The notes: generated by a model not told the origin, from the letters alone. Numbered from the stretch's first letter, positions 25,159 to 34,933 are shown. The stretch: DNA of 64,000 nucleotides from Labrys sp. KNU-23 (GCF_008330945.1 NZ_CP043489.1:930001-994000), one strand, 5' to 3'. Program-made: numbers and translations.

Positions 25159-26673
25159 GTGATCGAATATGTCCGCAGAATCCTCGATGCCCGCGTCTAT
25201 GACGTGGTGCAGAGAACGCCCCTGGACCCGATGGTGCGGCTCAGTCAGCGCCTGAACGCGGAAATCCTGCTCAAGCGCGAAGATCTGCAGCCGATCTTCT
25301 CCTTCAAGATTCGCGGTGCCTATAACCGCATCGCCCGGCTCTCGCCCGAGGCCAAGGCAGCGGGCGTGATCTGCGCCTCCGCCGGCAACCACGCCCAGGG
25401 CGTTGCCCTCTCGGCAACCAAGCTCGGCATCGCCTCCACCATCGTCATGCCCATCACCACACCGCGCATCAAGGTCGATGCCGTGCGCTATTGGGGCGGC
25501 AAGGTCGTGCTCAAGGGCGACGTCTTCGACGAGGCCTATGCACATGCCCGCGAACTCGAGCGCGAACAGGGCCTCACTTTCGTCCATCCCTATGACGATG
25601 GCGACGTCATCGCCGGACAGGGCACCGTAGGCGTCGAGATCCTGCACCAGCATCCCGGCCCGATCGAGGCGGTCTTCGTGCCGATCGGCGGCGGCGGACT
25701 GGCCGCCGGCGTCGCCTCCTATGTCAAGTTCCTGCGCCCCGAGACGAAGGTGATCGGCGTCGAACCCGTCGATGCCGCCTCGATGAAGGCAGCCATCGAG
25801 GCCGGCGATCGGGTGGTGCTCGACCGCGTCGGCCTGTTCGCCGACGGTGTCGCCGTGCGCCAGGCGGGCGAAGAAACCTTCCGGATCTGCCGCGAGTTGC
25901 TGGATGATGTCCTGGTCGCCGATACGGACGCCATGTGCGCCGCGATCAAGGATATCTTCGAGGACATGCGGGTGCTGTCCGAACCGGCCGGCGCCCTGTC
26001 GCTGGCGGGCCTGAAAGCCTATGCGCAAGCCAATCCCGAAAGGTCCGGCGCGCTCATCGCCGTCAATAGCGGCGCCAACCTCAATTTCGACCGTCTGCGC
26101 CATGTCGCCGAACGGGCTGAAGTGGGCGAGGCCCGCGAGATCCTGCTCGCCGTCACCATTCCCGAGGAGACGGGAAGCTATCGCCGCTTCATCCAGGTCC
26201 TGGGCAATCGCATCGTCACCGAATTCAACTACCGCTATGCCGGCGGCAGCCAGGCCCATGTCTTCGTTGGCCTGAAGCTGGCGGATGCCAAGCGCCAGAA
26301 GAGCGAGATCATCGGCCAGCTCGAGCGGCTCGGCTATGGTGTCGTCGACATCAGCGCCGACGAAACCGCCAAGCTGCATGTGCGCTACATGGTCGGCGGT
26401 CGGGCACCAGGCCTGACGGATGAATTGGTGCTGCGCTTCGAATTCCCGGAGCGGCCGGGCGCCCTGCTGCGTTTCCTCGACGGCGTCGGCTTCGACTGGA
26501 ACATCACCCTGTTCCACTACCGCAATCATGGCGCCGATTACGGCCGCGTATTGGTTGGGATCCAGGTTCCGGAGGCCGATCGGCCGCGCCTTTTCGAGCG
26601 TCTGGGAGAGCTCGGCTACCCCTATGAGGACGAGAGCGCCAACGACGCTTACCGCATCTTCCTGCGTGGTTGA
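25159..26673 (+). CDS. ilvA: Threonine ammonia-lyase, biosynthetic
   Basis: PLP enzyme turning threonine into 2-oxobutanoate, the first committed step to isoleucine. From the GTG at 25159 the protein has 504 residues, the normal size of the feedback-regulated form. The PLP Lys is in SFKIRGA (about residue 50), the glycine loop is IGGGGLAAG, and the C-terminal 170 residues carry two ACT-like regulatory domains (ILLAVTIPEETGSYRRF and LVLRFEFPERPGALLRF) that sense isoleucine and valine. The same frame is open for about 780 bases upstream but that part is antisense to the caspase gene. AGG precedes the GTG at suitable spacing. Confidence 0.93.
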   Translation: MIEYVRRILDARVYDVVQRTPLDPMVRLSQRLNAEILLKREDLQPIFSFKIRGAYNRIARLSPEAKAAGVICASAGNHAQGVALSATKLGIASTIVMPITTPRIKVDAVRYWGGKVVLKGDVFDEAYAHARELEREQGLTFVHPYDDGDVIAGQGTVGVEILHQHPGPIEAVFVPIGGGGLAAGVASYVKFLRPETKVIGVEPVDAASMKAAIEAGDRVVLDRVGLFADGVAVRQAGEETFRICRELLDDVLVADTDAMCAAIKDIFEDMRVLSEPAGALSLAGLKAYAQANPERSGALIAVNSGANLNFDRLRHVAERAEVGEAREILLAVTIPEETGSYRRFIQVLGNRIVTEFNYRYAGGSQAHVFVGLKLADAKRQKSEIIGQLERLGYGVVDISADETAKLHVRYMVGGRAPGLTDELVLRFEFPERPGALLRFLDGVGFDWNITLFHYRNHGADYGRVLVGIQVPEADRPRLFERLGELGYPYEDESANDAYRIFLRG

Positions 26674-26913
26674 AAACGGCCCTCGGAGGCCGACGATGGC
26701 CTTAAGAAAAAATAAAGCAATAACAATACGTTAATACACGGACGCCGAGCTACTGGCCGGCATGCTTTTCTCCCATATCTGGGTTGCAGAAAGGCATACC
26801 ATTGCGTGCATTTTGACACTGCTTCAACACCGAAATGTCGTAAAGGTCTTACAAGTAGAGATGAGGCGTTAACCGCGCCAAGTTACGATGAAAGCGGTGT
26901 TGGAGTTGGTGTC

Positions 26914-27093
26914 ATGCGTTTGGCGGGACTGTTTGCAGCAAAGGACGGATTTGAAGAAGGCGACATAGCCGGTGTGACGATCGACGTCGTCACCGGGCTG
27001 CTTGCCGGTCTCGCCCTGATCATCGGTGTCTGGCTGCTCGGCAGCGCGCTGAACGCCGATGCCACCCATGTCGTCTCGGCGCTGGCGCGCTGA
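26914..27093 (+). CDS. Small single-helix membrane protein
   Basis: A 59-residue protein with one hydrophobic helix (GLLAGLALIIGVWLLGSAL) in its C-terminal half and an acidic patch (KDGFEEGD) before it. GGAG at 26902-26905, eight bases before the ATG, supports this start. No family recognised. The size and single helix would fit a membrane-embedded modulator or a small secreted pilin-like subunit, but no cleavage motif for the latter is clear. Confidence 0.6.
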   Translation: MRLAGLFAAKDGFEEGDIAGVTIDVVTGLLAGLALIIGVWLLGSALNADATHVVSALAR

Positions 27094-27247
27094 AGACAAC
27101 GAGCGGACCTTTCGTCCCGGCCTATCGTCCGGACCACTATGGTCACGGCGAACGACGTGAAGCAATCCAGACTTGCCTTGCAGGAAAATTGGATCGCTCC
27201 ACGGCGCTCGCGGCAACGTGAATAGTCGCTTCGCTAAAGCGAACTCT

Positions 27248-27535
27248 CTATTTGCTCATCGAATTCTTGATCATGCCGACGATGACCTGAAGGATCGCGC
27301 CGCCGGCACCGCCGCCGATGACATTGGTGACGATCGAGCCGATGTCGAAGTTCCCCGACTGCATGGAGGCGGCGACAGACGGCCAGACAGCGGTGATGAT
27401 TTGGCCGAGCACACCACCTCCGACCAGACCAGCGATGATGTTGCCGATATTGCCCATGTCGAATTGCGGCAGAGCCTTGCCGGAGCCGGCGCCGCCAAGC
27501 GCGCCCGCCACCAGGTTGATAAGAATCTGTTCCAT
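27248..27535 (-). CDS. Small glycine-rich hydrophobic protein
   Basis: A 95-residue protein made of Gly/Ile/Val-rich segments (NLVAGALGGAGSG, NIIAGLVGGGVLGQIITAV, NVIGGGAGGAILQVIVGMI) without charged loops typical of transporters. The pattern suggests membrane insertion or self-association. GGAAG precedes the start. It stands alone and I do not recognise the family. Confidence 0.65.
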   Translation of the reverse strand: MEQILINLVAGALGGAGSGKALPQFDMGNIGNIIAGLVGGGVLGQIITAVWPSVAASMQSGNFDIGSIVTNVIGGGAGGAILQVIVGMIKNSMSK

Positions 27536-27737
27536 TGTCGACTTCCGCTTTCAGTGGCGGCTGGTTGCTGAAAAGATGACCGCCTGCGACAATTTGTACA
27601 GATTCTGGTTTCGTTTCAATTAATCCGTGAATCGAACTGCGCTTTGGGACGCCTTACACAAAGTAAAATCTGTGTATTTCGTATTTGCAGCGTCGCCCCG
27701 TCTCAGGGAAACGCTCGCTGCATTGATCCGCAAGGCT

Positions 27738-28886
27738 CTATCCACCCTGAAGTGGCTTGAAGTCGCGCTGCCAGATCGCGCCGGTGATATAGCGCAGAAC
27801 AGAATTGCCCCGTTCGGCATCGGGGGTTCCCACCAGCGAGAGCAGGGCTACGCAGGCTTCCTTTCCCTGATACACCGTCACCGAGGGGTCCCTGCCAGTC
27901 CGCTGGGCGCCGGTCTGGCCGTCCCGGCCGGCGGCATTCTTCCACTTGTCGGCGAAGATCCTCGCCCCCTCCCTGGCAGTGTCGCAATCACCATAGGGCA
28001 GCGCGATCACCACGCCATTGCTTGCCGGCTCCCTCGTCTCGACATCGGCAATGACCACCCCGAGGGATACAGGCGTGGGAGGCTTCTTCGCCCGCTCGGC
28101 CATCTTGTCCGCCAGCGCTTTCTTGTCGACGGTCGGCGAGGTTGCCATCATGTCCATCACATCGTCCCCCTGCATCCAAATTGCCGGGGTGAGAACGATT
28201 GCCTGCAGGATCGAGCTCCGGGCAGCCTCCTTCTCGATGGCATCGAGGGCCGCCTCGATCGGCGCAAGGCCAGCAAGGCTGGTCTTGGCCGAAACGGCCC
28301 CCGCCTCGGCAGCAGCCCCGGGATCGGGCGACTGCGCGACGCCATTGGCGAAGGGCGCCAGCATCGAGGCCCTGCCCAGCGGGCCGAGGAAGGGATTGTT
28401 GGGATTGCGCTTGGTGAAATCGACCTTCAGTGGCTCGCCATTGCGCCATATGCCGCCGGCCTGGCTGAAACCGCGCTTGCCGAGCCCTTCCACGAAAGGA
28501 TCGACCAAGCCGGCATCAGCAAAGCTCCAGAGGACAACCGCGCGCGGCGGCGTGCCATATTCGGTGAAGCTGGCAATCTCGTCGCGCTTCAAGCCCGTAT
28601 TGTCTTTCCAGGATGCCTCGTCGCTGGAAAAGAACGCCTTCGCCGTATCGCTGTCGCCTAAGCCCACCCGCCGCCTCATCGCGGAGACATCCCCCGCATA
28701 GAGCCTGCGCAATTCCGACAGGCCGACAAAGCTGGCGGCAATACCGCTGCGATCCATTGCGACCTTTGCGGGAACGCGAGACAGAGCGCGCCGCAGCGCC
28801 GAATCGGCCGAGGCCGTTCCCGCGACACCGCATAGCAAGGTCGCCACCGCTATGGCGCCCCCGAGCTTTCTCAATCCGTTCGGCAT
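27738..28886 (-). CDS. Exported hypothetical protein
   Basis: A 382-residue protein that starts at the ATG at 28886, backed by GGAGAG, with a signal peptide (LGGAIAVATLLCGVAGTASA-D, about residues 8-28). The mature part is a mixed alpha/beta domain with a conserved-looking WSFADAGLVDPF, GIWRNGE and ALPYGDCDTAREGA. I do not recognise the family and see no catalytic signature. It lies 89 bp downstream of moaE in transcription order on the same strand, so it may be expressed with the moa genes. Confidence 0.72.
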   Translation of the reverse strand: MPNGLRKLGGAIAVATLLCGVAGTASADSALRRALSRVPAKVAMDRSGIAASFVGLSELRRLYAGDVSAMRRRVGLGDSDTAKAFFSSDEASWKDNTGLKRDEIASFTEYGTPPRAVVLWSFADAGLVDPFVEGLGKRGFSQAGGIWRNGEPLKVDFTKRNPNNPFLGPLGRASMLAPFANGVAQSPDPGAAAEAGAVSAKTSLAGLAPIEAALDAIEKEAARSSILQAIVLTPAIWMQGDDVMDMMATSPTVDKKALADKMAERAKKPPTPVSLGVVIADVETREPASNGVVIALPYGDCDTAREGARIFADKWKNAAGRDGQTGAQRTGRDPSVTVYQGKEACVALLSLVGTPDAERGNSVLRYITGAIWQRDFKPLQGG

Positions 28887-28975
28887 GAAAATCTCTCCTG
28901 TCCATCGCATCGGCGGCAATGGCACGCCGCCAGCGGCCAAGTCTGTCGCCAAGGGAACGCATCAGGGGAACTGCA

Positions 28976-29437
28976 TCAGGACTTCTTCGTCGTCCAGCGC
29001 GCGGCGGCGGCATCGTCCTCGTTCTTGGCGGCGACCCAGCCCGTACCGGAGGCGCGCTCTTCCTTCTTCCAGAAGGGAGCGCGGGTCTTGAGATAGTCCA
29101 TCAGGAAGGAAGCGGCTTCGAAGGCGGCCTGGCGGTGCATGGAAGCCGTCGCCACCAGCACGATATTGTCGCCCGGCACCAGCCGGCCATGGCGATGGAT
29201 GATGGTAACGCCTTGCAGGGGCCAGCGCTCGCATGCCTCGGCCTCGATGCGCTCGAGCTCGGCCTGGGCCATTTCGGGATAGTGGTCCAGCGTCATGGCG
29301 CTGATGCGGTCGTCCTCCGGTCCGGCCCGGCAGATGCCGATGAAGTTGACCACAGCGCCGATGTCGGTCCGCCCGTGGGTCAGGGCGGCAACCTCGGTCG
29401 AAACGTCGAAATCCTCGCGTTGCAGACGAACGCTCAC
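28976..29437 (-). CDS. moaE: Molybdopterin synthase catalytic subunit MoaE
   Basis: A 153-residue enzyme that inserts two dithiolene sulfurs into cyclic pyranopterin monophosphate to make molybdopterin, using thiocarboxylated MoaD as donor. Characteristic segments are GAVVNFIGICR, LDHYPEMAQ, HRHGRLVPGDNIVLVA and the Lys-rich active-site stretch MDYLKTRAPFWKKE. The GTG start is preceded by GGAGCGG. It follows moaD by 19 bp in the same transcript. Confidence 0.95.
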   Translation of the reverse strand: MSVRLQREDFDVSTEVAALTHGRTDIGAVVNFIGICRAGPEDDRISAMTLDHYPEMAQAELERIEAEACERWPLQGVTIIHRHGRLVPGDNIVLVATASMHRQAAFEAASFLMDYLKTRAPFWKKEERASGTGWVAAKNEDDAAAARWTTKKS

Positions 29438-29456
29438 CGTTTCCGCTCCCGTCGGC

Positions 29457-29711
29457 TCAGCCGCCCGTCATGGGCGGGAAGAAGGCAACCTCCCCTGCCC
29501 CGGCAAGCGGAGCCGCCGGCTTGACATGGCGCCGATCGATCGCCGCCCGCACGATCTTGCGGTTCTCGAAGGCATGGGCGTGGGCTTCGCTGCGCTCGGA
29601 CAGCCATTGCATCAGATCCTCGACCGTCTTGACCTCGGCCGGCAGGTCGACTTCCTCTTCCGGTACGCCGATGCGTTCGCGCAGCCAGGCGAAATAGATC
29701 AGCTTCATCAC
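29457..29711 (-). CDS. moaD: Molybdopterin synthase sulfur carrier subunit MoaD
   Basis: An 84-residue ubiquitin-fold protein ending in the required Gly-Gly (PPMTGG), whose C terminus is thiocarboxylated and slides into MoaE. The start codon overlaps the pgsA stop by 4 bp, which points to coupled translation. The pgsA-moaD-moaE order is usual in this bacterial order. Confidence 0.95.
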   Translation of the reverse strand: MMKLIYFAWLRERIGVPEEEVDLPAEVKTVEDLMQWLSERSEAHAHAFENRKIVRAAIDRRHVKPAAPLAGAGEVAFFPPMTGG

Positions 29712-30325
29712 GCGTCCTCCAGGAGGTGCTGCACGCCGCTGCGGAAATAATCATACCCCGTATAGAGCGTCACCACAGCCGAAACCCACAGCAGCACCAG
29801 GCCGATGACGGTGCAGCCCGGCAGGACCGCATCGCCGGCGGGACCCGCCAGCAGGAAACCGATGGCCAGGAGCTGGGCGGTGGTCTTCCATTTGGCGAGC
29901 CGCGTCACAGGCACGGAAACCCGCAATTCGGCCAGGAATTCCCGCAGGCCCGAGACCAGGATCTCGCGGCACAGAATGACGATCGCGGCCCATACGGACA
30001 GATTGTCGGTGGTGATGGTTCCCGTCGCCGCCAGCATGAGCAGGCAGGACGACACCAGGAGCTTGTCGGCGATCGGATCGAGCATGCGCCCGAGTGAGGA
30101 TTGCTGCCCCCAGGCCCTGGCGAGATAGCCGTCGAAATAGTCGGTCACCGCCGCCAGGGCGAAAGCCCCGAAGGCAACCCAGCGCACCCAGATCACCTCG
30201 GGCCAGAACAGGCAGGCCACGACCACCGGCACCGCCGCGATCCGGCCATAGGTGAGGATGTTCGGCAAGGAGAGCGGTGATGTCCGCTTGGTGGGCGCAG
30301 GTGATGTCATGGCTTGAAGGAACAT
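29708..30325 (-). CDS. pgsA: CDP-diacylglycerol--glycerol-3-phosphate 3-phosphatidyltransferase
   Basis: A 205-residue membrane enzyme for the first step of phosphatidylglycerol synthesis. The CDP-alcohol phosphotransferase motif is complete: DYFDGYLAR followed by G and then MLDPIADK, giving the D-G-x2-A-R-x8-G-x3-D-x3-D pattern that binds two metal ions. The N terminus SLPNILTYGRIAAVP is typical. Two starts are possible, ATG at 30325 or 30310; neither has a strong ribosome site. It lies 47 bp after uvrC on the same strand and overlaps moaD by 4 bp. Confidence 0.95.
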   Translation of the reverse strand: MFLQAMTSPAPTKRTSPLSLPNILTYGRIAAVPVVVACLFWPEVIWVRWVAFGAFALAAVTDYFDGYLARAWGQQSSLGRMLDPIADKLLVSSCLLMLAATGTITTDNLSVWAAIVILCREILVSGLREFLAELRVSVPVTRLAKWKTTAQLLAIGFLLAGPAGDAVLPGCTVIGLVLLWVSAVVTLYTGYDYFRSGVQHLLEDA

Positions 30326-30372
30326 GGCGCAGGGCGCGCCGTCAACCGGGATTAGGGAGCGAAGCGAAAAGT

Positions 30373-32349
30373 TCAGGGCGCCTTCTCATGGAAGAAATCA
30401 TAGACTTTGCGGGCAGTCGCCTGATCGATGCCCGGACAGCCTTCGAGATCGGCCATCGAGGCACGCTCGATCGCCTTGAGGGTGCCGAAATGCCGCAGCA
30501 GCGCACGTTTGCGTTGGGGGCCGATGCCGCCGATTTCCTGGAGCCCTCCCTCTTTCAGGGATTTGGAACGTTTCTGGCGATGGGCGCCGATGGCGAAGCG
30601 GTGGGCTTCGTCGCGCAGCCGCTGCACGAAATAGAGCACGGGATCACGCGGGGCGAGCTTGAAGGGAGGCTTTCCCTCGACGATGAAGGTCTCGCGACCG
30701 GCATCGCGGTCGACACCCTTGGCGACGCCGACCAGCGCGACATCCTCGACGCCGAGATCGGCAAAGACCTCGCGGGCCACCTGCATCTGGCCGGCACCGC
30801 CATCGATCAGGACGAGATCGGGCCAGGAGGGCATCGCTATATCGTCCGGCTCGGCCCCCTCTTTCGACTCCGCGCTGCCGTCTTTAGGCGTCTCCTTGAT
30901 CAGGCGGGAAAAGCGCCGCTCCAGCACTTCACGCATCATGCCATAGTCGTCGCCCGGGGTGATGTCCGTCGATTTGATGTTGAACTTGCGATAATGCGTC
31001 TTGGCAAAGCCCTCGCGCCCCGCCACGACCATGCCGCCGACGGCGTTGGTGCCCATGATGTGGGAGTTGTCGTAGACCTCGATGCGGCGCGGCGCCTCCT
31101 CGAGGCTGAAGGCCTCGGCAACCCCTTCCAGCAGCTTGAGCTGCGAGGAGGATTCGGCCAGACGGCGCCCGAGGGCCTCGCGGGCATTGGTGAGCGCATG
31201 CTCGACGAGGTCACGCTTCTCCCCCCTTTTGGGCGTTGCGATCTCGATACGATGGCCCGCGCGCAATGAAAGCGCCTGCTGGAGGATCTCGCCGCCTTCC
31301 ACCTCATGCGAGAGCAGGACAAGCTTGGGTGCGGGTTTGTCGTCATAGAACTGGCCGAGGAAGGCATCGAGCACTTCGGCCTCGCTCAGCGTACGGTCGG
31401 CCTTGGGAAAATAGGCGCGATTGCCCCAGTTCTGGCCGGTGCGGAAGAAGAACACCTCGATGCAGAACTGGCCAGCCTGCTCATGGATGGCGAAGACGTC
31501 CGCCTCCTCGATCGAGCGCGGATTGATGCCCTGGGTCGATTGAATGGCCGAAAGCGCAGCGAGCCTGTCGCGATAGCGGGCCGCCCGCTCGAACTCCAGG
31601 GTCTCGGCTGCCTGCTCCATCTCATGCGCCATCGCCTCCCTGATGGCCTTGGACTTGCCGGTCAGGAAGGCGCGCGCCTCGCCAACGAGGCCGGCATAAT
31701 CCTCGGTGGAGACTTCTCCGGTACAGGGAGCCGAACAGCGCTTGATCTGGTGCAGCAGGCAGGGGCGCGTGCGGGTGGAGAACACCGAATCCGTGCAGGA
31801 GCGGATGAGGAAGGCGCGCTCCAATGCATTCATGGTGCGGTTGACGGCAAGGACGCTGGCGAAAGGCCCGAAATAGTCGCCCTTGCGCGTGCGTGCGCCG
31901 CGATGCTTGGTCAGTTGCGGCGCCGGATGGTCGCCGGTCAGCAGAATATAGGGAAAGGATTTGTCGTCGCGCAGCAGCACGTTGAAGCGCGGCTTCAGGC
32001 TCTTGATCAGATTGATCTCGAGCAGCAGGGCTTCGGTTTCCGTCTGGGTCGTGACGAATTCCATCGCAGCCGTCTCAGCGATCATGCGGGCGATGCGCGC
32101 CGTCGGCGCGATGCCGCGGGCATAGCTCGCCACCCGCTTCTTGAGCGAATGCGCCTTGCCGACATAGAGCACCGTGCCCTCCGCATCGATCATGCGATAG
32201 ACACCCGGCGCGTTGGGCAGCGTCTTCCAGAAGGCGTGAATGACCGCCGTTCCCGCCCGCAGCGAGGACGGCACGGCCTTCTCGTCAAAGGCGAGGTCGA
32301 CGGAGGAGGAGGCTTCCTCGGTTTCGGCAAGATCGGGCGAGTCGGTCAT
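30373..32349 (-). CDS. uvrC: Excinuclease ABC subunit UvrC
   Basis: A 658-residue nuclease that makes both incisions in nucleotide excision repair. In order: N-terminal GIY-YIG domain (PGVYRM and VLYVGKA) for the 3' cut, a Cys-rich region ([13 protein letters not shown]), the UVR/UvrB-binding motif, an RNase H-like domain with DNSH and [10 protein letters not shown] for the 5' cut, and C-terminal helix-hairpin-helix repeats ([30 protein letters not shown]). Length is normal. It heads the uvrC-pgsA-moaD-moaE block. Confidence 0.97.
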   Translation of the reverse strand: MTDSPDLAETEEASSSVDLAFDEKAVPSSLRAGTAVIHAFWKTLPNAPGVYRMIDAEGTVLYVGKAHSLKKRVASYARGIAPTARIARMIAETAAMEFVTTQTETEALLLEINLIKSLKPRFNVLLRDDKSFPYILLTGDHPAPQLTKHRGARTRKGDYFGPFASVLAVNRTMNALERAFLIRSCTDSVFSTRTRPCLLHQIKRCSAPCTGEVSTEDYAGLVGEARAFLTGKSKAIREAMAHEMEQAAETLEFERAARYRDRLAALSAIQSTQGINPRSIEEADVFAIHEQAGQFCIEVFFFRTGQNWGNRAYFPKADRTLSEAEVLDAFLGQFYDDKPAPKLVLLSHEVEGGEILQQALSLRAGHRIEIATPKRGEKRDLVEHALTNAREALGRRLAESSSQLKLLEGVAEAFSLEEAPRRIEVYDNSHIMGTNAVGGMVVAGREGFAKTHYRKFNIKSTDITPGDDYGMMREVLERRFSRLIKETPKDGSAESKEGAEPDDIAMPSWPDLVLIDGGAGQMQVAREVFADLGVEDVALVGVAKGVDRDAGRETFIVEGKPPFKLAPRDPVLYFVQRLRDEAHRFAIGAHRQKRSKSLKEGGLQEIGGIGPQRKRALLRHFGTLKAIERASMADLEGCPGIDQATARKVYDFFHEKAP

Positions 32350-32450
32350 GGCTCATAAATAGGGCGCGGAAAGCAGGCTGACGAGAGGGCATGCCAAACG
32401 CCGGCGAAATTACCCGCCATCGCTGGTGGGGCCAGGCTATTCCGTCCGGA

Positions 32451-33203
32451 TTACTCAGCCCAGGCCAGATGCTGGCCGCCGTCGACGGCGATCATCTGGC
32501 CGCTGACGCTGCGGGCACGCGCGAGATAGAGCACGGCCTCCACGATGTCCTCCACGGCGCTGCCGTGGCCGAGCGGCGTGCCGGCTGCCTCGGCAGCGAA
32601 TTCCTCCGGTGTCTGCGAGGCTGCCTGCATGGTCGGGCCAGGGCCAATGCCATTGACGCGGATATGCGGCGCCAAGGCCTGGGCCAAGGTCTGCGTGGCG
32701 ACATGCAGCACGGATTTGCTGAGATAATAGGAAACATAGTCCGGCCGAGGATGCAGCACGCGCTGGTCGATCAGGTTGACGATGGAGGGGTCATAGGCGA
32801 GCGGGTCGACCTGTGCCGCAAAAGCCTGGGCAAGAAAGATCGGAGCCTGGGCGTTGACGGCGAATTGCCGGTTCCAGACCGGCGCCTCGAGGCTGCCGAC
32901 GCTGTCGGGTTCGAACATCGAGGCCGAATTGACCAGCAGGTCGAGGGCGCCGATGCCGGCGCGCGCCTCGTCGACGATCGCACTCACCTTGTCTCCCGCA
33001 GCCAGGTCGCCGACGACGATGCAGGCCCTGCGGCCCATGGCCGCGATTTGCGCCGCCACGCCTTCCGCTTCCGCGCGCGAGCGATTGCAATGGAGAGCGA
33101 CGTCATACCCTTGCTGCGCCAGGCCAAGCGCGATGCTCCGACCGATACGCTTGGCGGCGCCCGTTACCAAGGCACGCTGCGCCCTAGAGGAAAGCGGGTT
33201 CAC
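32451..33203 (-). CDS. SDR oxidoreductase, pteridine reductase-like
   Basis: Short-chain dehydrogenase of about 250 residues. The cofactor motif reads TGAAKRIG: the Arg in place of the central Gly (TGxxxRxG) is a marker of pteridine reductases such as PTR1 and FolM. CNRS after strand 2 fits NADPH preference, NSAS replaces the usual NNAG, and the catalytic pair is in SYYLSK. It probably reduces a dihydropterin. I place the start at GTG 33203; a longer frame exists but would run into a dispersed repeat at 33211-33288, so it is unlikely to be coding there. Confidence 0.85.
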   Translation of the reverse strand: MNPLSSRAQRALVTGAAKRIGRSIALGLAQQGYDVALHCNRSRAEAEGVAAQIAAMGRRACIVVGDLAAGDKVSAIVDEARAGIGALDLLVNSASMFEPDSVGSLEAPVWNRQFAVNAQAPIFLAQAFAAQVDPLAYDPSIVNLIDQRVLHPRPDYVSYYLSKSVLHVATQTLAQALAPHIRVNGIGPGPTMQAASQTPEEFAAEAAGTPLGHGSAVEDIVEAVLYLARARSVSGQMIAVDGGQHLAWAE

Positions 33204-33210
33204 GACTGAC

Positions 33211-33288
33211 CGCTCGTTTGCTCTAACCCTTTGCTGCGGCGCGTCTTTGCAATTCGTGATGATGTCATCAAATCGCAAAACGCTTTGG
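33211..33288 (-). repeat. Dispersed palindromic repeat, copy 1 (truncated)
   Basis: Contains the family core on the minus strand: AGCGTTTTGCGATTTGATG, then a near complement TTGCAAAGACGCG and GGGTTAGAGCAAA. It lacks the second stem-loop found in the longer copies. It ends 8 bp from the SDR start codon, so it lies in that gene's leader. Confidence 0.75.
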
Positions 33289-33426
33289 TCTTTTCCACCA
33301 TTTTCTCCATTCCTTTCGCAGGCCTGTCTTCATACTGCGTTTACGATGCGGGCAGATTGCTGCCCAGCGTTAACGTCGATCAACCACTGGGCATTGTTCA
33401 AGTGACGGACTGGCCCGTGCCAGCAC

Positions 33427-33529
33427 TGGAGCAAAGCGCATTCATGGCTGGACGCACTTTGCTCTAGTTCTTGGTTCGACGCGTCTTTGCGATTCGTGCT
33501 GACTCGGTCAAATCGCAAAACGCTTTGGC
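33427..33529 (-). repeat. Dispersed palindromic repeat, copy 2
   Basis: Full-length copy read on the minus strand: AGCGTTTTGCGATTTGACC, complementary AATCGCAAAGACGCGTCG, then a second imperfect stem between two GAGCAAAG-like ends. It ends 26 bp before the start of the following exported protein gene. Confidence 0.8.
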
Positions 33530-33555
33530 ACCGGAACAGGCAACACTGGAACACA

Positions 33556-34020
33556 ATGCTGAAGGTCACTTTCCTCACTTGTGCGATCCTGGCCTGGCAG
33601 CCCCTCACCGGAGCGGCGCAGGCCGGCGAAGCCGTGCCCGAGGCGCCCTCCGCCCTTTCTCTGGTGTGGACCGGTCGTTTCATTGCCGTGACCAAGGCGC
33701 CGGTACTGGCCGGCGTCGTCCCGCAGGCTGCCAAACCGGCACGCTCCACGGCAGGACATGACGACGTCGATATCGTCGGCTCCATTCCAGTCGATTCCCT
33801 GGGCGAGAGCAGCAGGAATCGTGCGCCCCTGCGCAATGCGCGCCCGACGAGCCTGTGCCTTCTGCCCGGCCTGATCTCCGGCCGAGGCGATGATCTGGCC
33901 TGCGGCGGCGCCCAGCATAATCGCTGGTCGGCCAGGGCAACGGCGTTCAACTATGATTTGGGTACGGTCCATTCCGATTTTGCCAATGCGCCCGCACCTT
34001 ATGCCGCCGGCTGGGAATAA
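33556..34020 (+). CDS. Small exported hypothetical protein
   Basis: A 154-residue protein with a short signal peptide (KVTFLTCAILAWQPLTGAAQA-G). The rest is Pro/Ala/Arg-rich with two Cys residues and low-complexity character; no family is recognised. A GGA lies before the ATG. Start and coding status are moderately supported: composition agrees with coding, but no domain confirms it. Confidence 0.5.
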   Translation: MLKVTFLTCAILAWQPLTGAAQAGEAVPEAPSALSLVWTGRFIAVTKAPVLAGVVPQAAKPARSTAGHDDVDIVGSIPVDSLGESSRNRAPLRNARPTSLCLLPGLISGRGDDLACGGAQHNRWSARATAFNYDLGTVHSDFANAPAPYAAGWE

Positions 34021-34053
34021 CAAACCATCAGAACTCTACCAGAATTCATAATA

Positions 34054-34069
34054 TTAACTCTCCATTAAC
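34054..34069. promoter_or_regulatory. CtrA-type site TTAA-N7-TTAAC
   Basis: TTAACTCTCCATTAAC matches the consensus TTAA-N7-TTAAC recognised by CtrA, the cell-cycle response regulator of alphaproteobacteria. It lies about 230 bp upstream of the outer membrane protein gene in an AT-rich leader region (34021-34297). Matches of this length also occur by chance in AT-rich DNA. Confidence 0.5.
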
Positions 34070-34297
34070 TATAATAATCACGGCCTTACGTTAAGGAAAT
34101 TTATAGAACATACACTATGGTTAACAAACAGTTTCAAATATAATTGAAATCATTGCCATAATGTTGCCTTGTTAAACCTACTTAATAAACCCATCAGGCA
34201 ACCTTCTCTTAATAATCTTCACGTAACACGGTCGCATGATTGTTCGATGGGTTGGGGATACCGGCGTCATCGCGTGTATGAGTTCCAGGAGTTCACG

Positions 34298-34933
34298 ATG
34301 AAAAAGCTTCTTCTCGCCACAGCAGTGACGCTGATCACCGGGTCCGCCTTCGCGGCCGACATTCCGCAGTATCAGGAGCCCGCACCGGCCTATCAGGCCC
34401 CGGCCTCCAATGTGACCTGGACGGGTTTCTATGCCGGTATCAATCTCGGCTACGGCTTCTCCGGCGACTTCGACGCCGATCGCGGCGTCCGCCTGAACGA
34501 AGCCAGCGGCTTCACCGGCGGCGTCCAGGCCGGCTATAACATGCAATATGACCCGATCGTGGTCGGCCTCGAAGGCTCGCTGAACTACGCTGACATCACC
34601 GACAAATATGACGGCCACAAGGGCACTTATGGCTTCAACGGCTCGATCACCCCTCGCCTCGGCTACGCCATGGGTGACTTCCTGCCCTATATCAAGGCTG
34701 GTCTTGCCTTCGGCGATGTCGAGATCAATCGCTTCGGCGCCAAGGATTCGCAATGGCAGGTCGGCTGGACCGCCGGCTTCGGTGCCGAATATCGCGTGAC
34801 GCCGGAAGTGTCGGTCCGGGCCGAATACAACTACACCAGCTACGGCAAGGATGATTTCGACATCCGCAGCGGCATCGTCAAAGCCGGCTATAGCGGCAGC
34901 GACATCAAGGTGGGCGTGAACTACCACTTCTGA
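34298..34933 (+). CDS. Outer membrane beta-barrel protein, Omp25/Omp31 type
   Basis: A 211-residue surface protein. AGGAG precedes the ATG at 34298. Signal peptide KKLLLATAVTLITGSAFAA, then a Pro/Tyr/Gln linker and TWTGFYAGINLGYGFSG, the standard first strand of this porin-like family. Eight amphipathic strands follow and the C terminus is Phe (VGVNYHF), as needed for outer-membrane insertion by the BAM machinery. Expected role is envelope structure. A strong terminator follows, and a CtrA-like site lies upstream. Confidence 0.93.
   Translation: MKKLLLATAVTLITGSAFAADIPQYQEPAPAYQAPASNVTWTGFYAGINLGYGFSGDFDADRGVRLNEASGFTGGVQAGYNMQYDPIVVGLEGSLNYADITDKYDGHKGTYGFNGSITPRLGYAMGDFLPYIKAGLAFGDVEINRFGAKDSQWQVGWTAGFGAEYRVTPEVSVRAEYNYTSYGKDDFDIRSGIVKAGYSGSDIKVGVNYHF

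Larger units (their letters stand above)
33204..33555. other. 352-bp divergent intergenic region carrying two dispersed repeats
   Basis: Between the SDR start and the exported protein start. It is almost filled by two copies of the same roughly 100-bp repeat in the same orientation (33211-33288 and 33427-33529), separated by 140 bp with no gene. Confidence 0.7.

Noticed and set aside
25111..26529. 472-codon minus-strand frame opposite ilvA
   Set aside because: Antisense to threonine deaminase; low-complexity acidic translation with no family resemblance.
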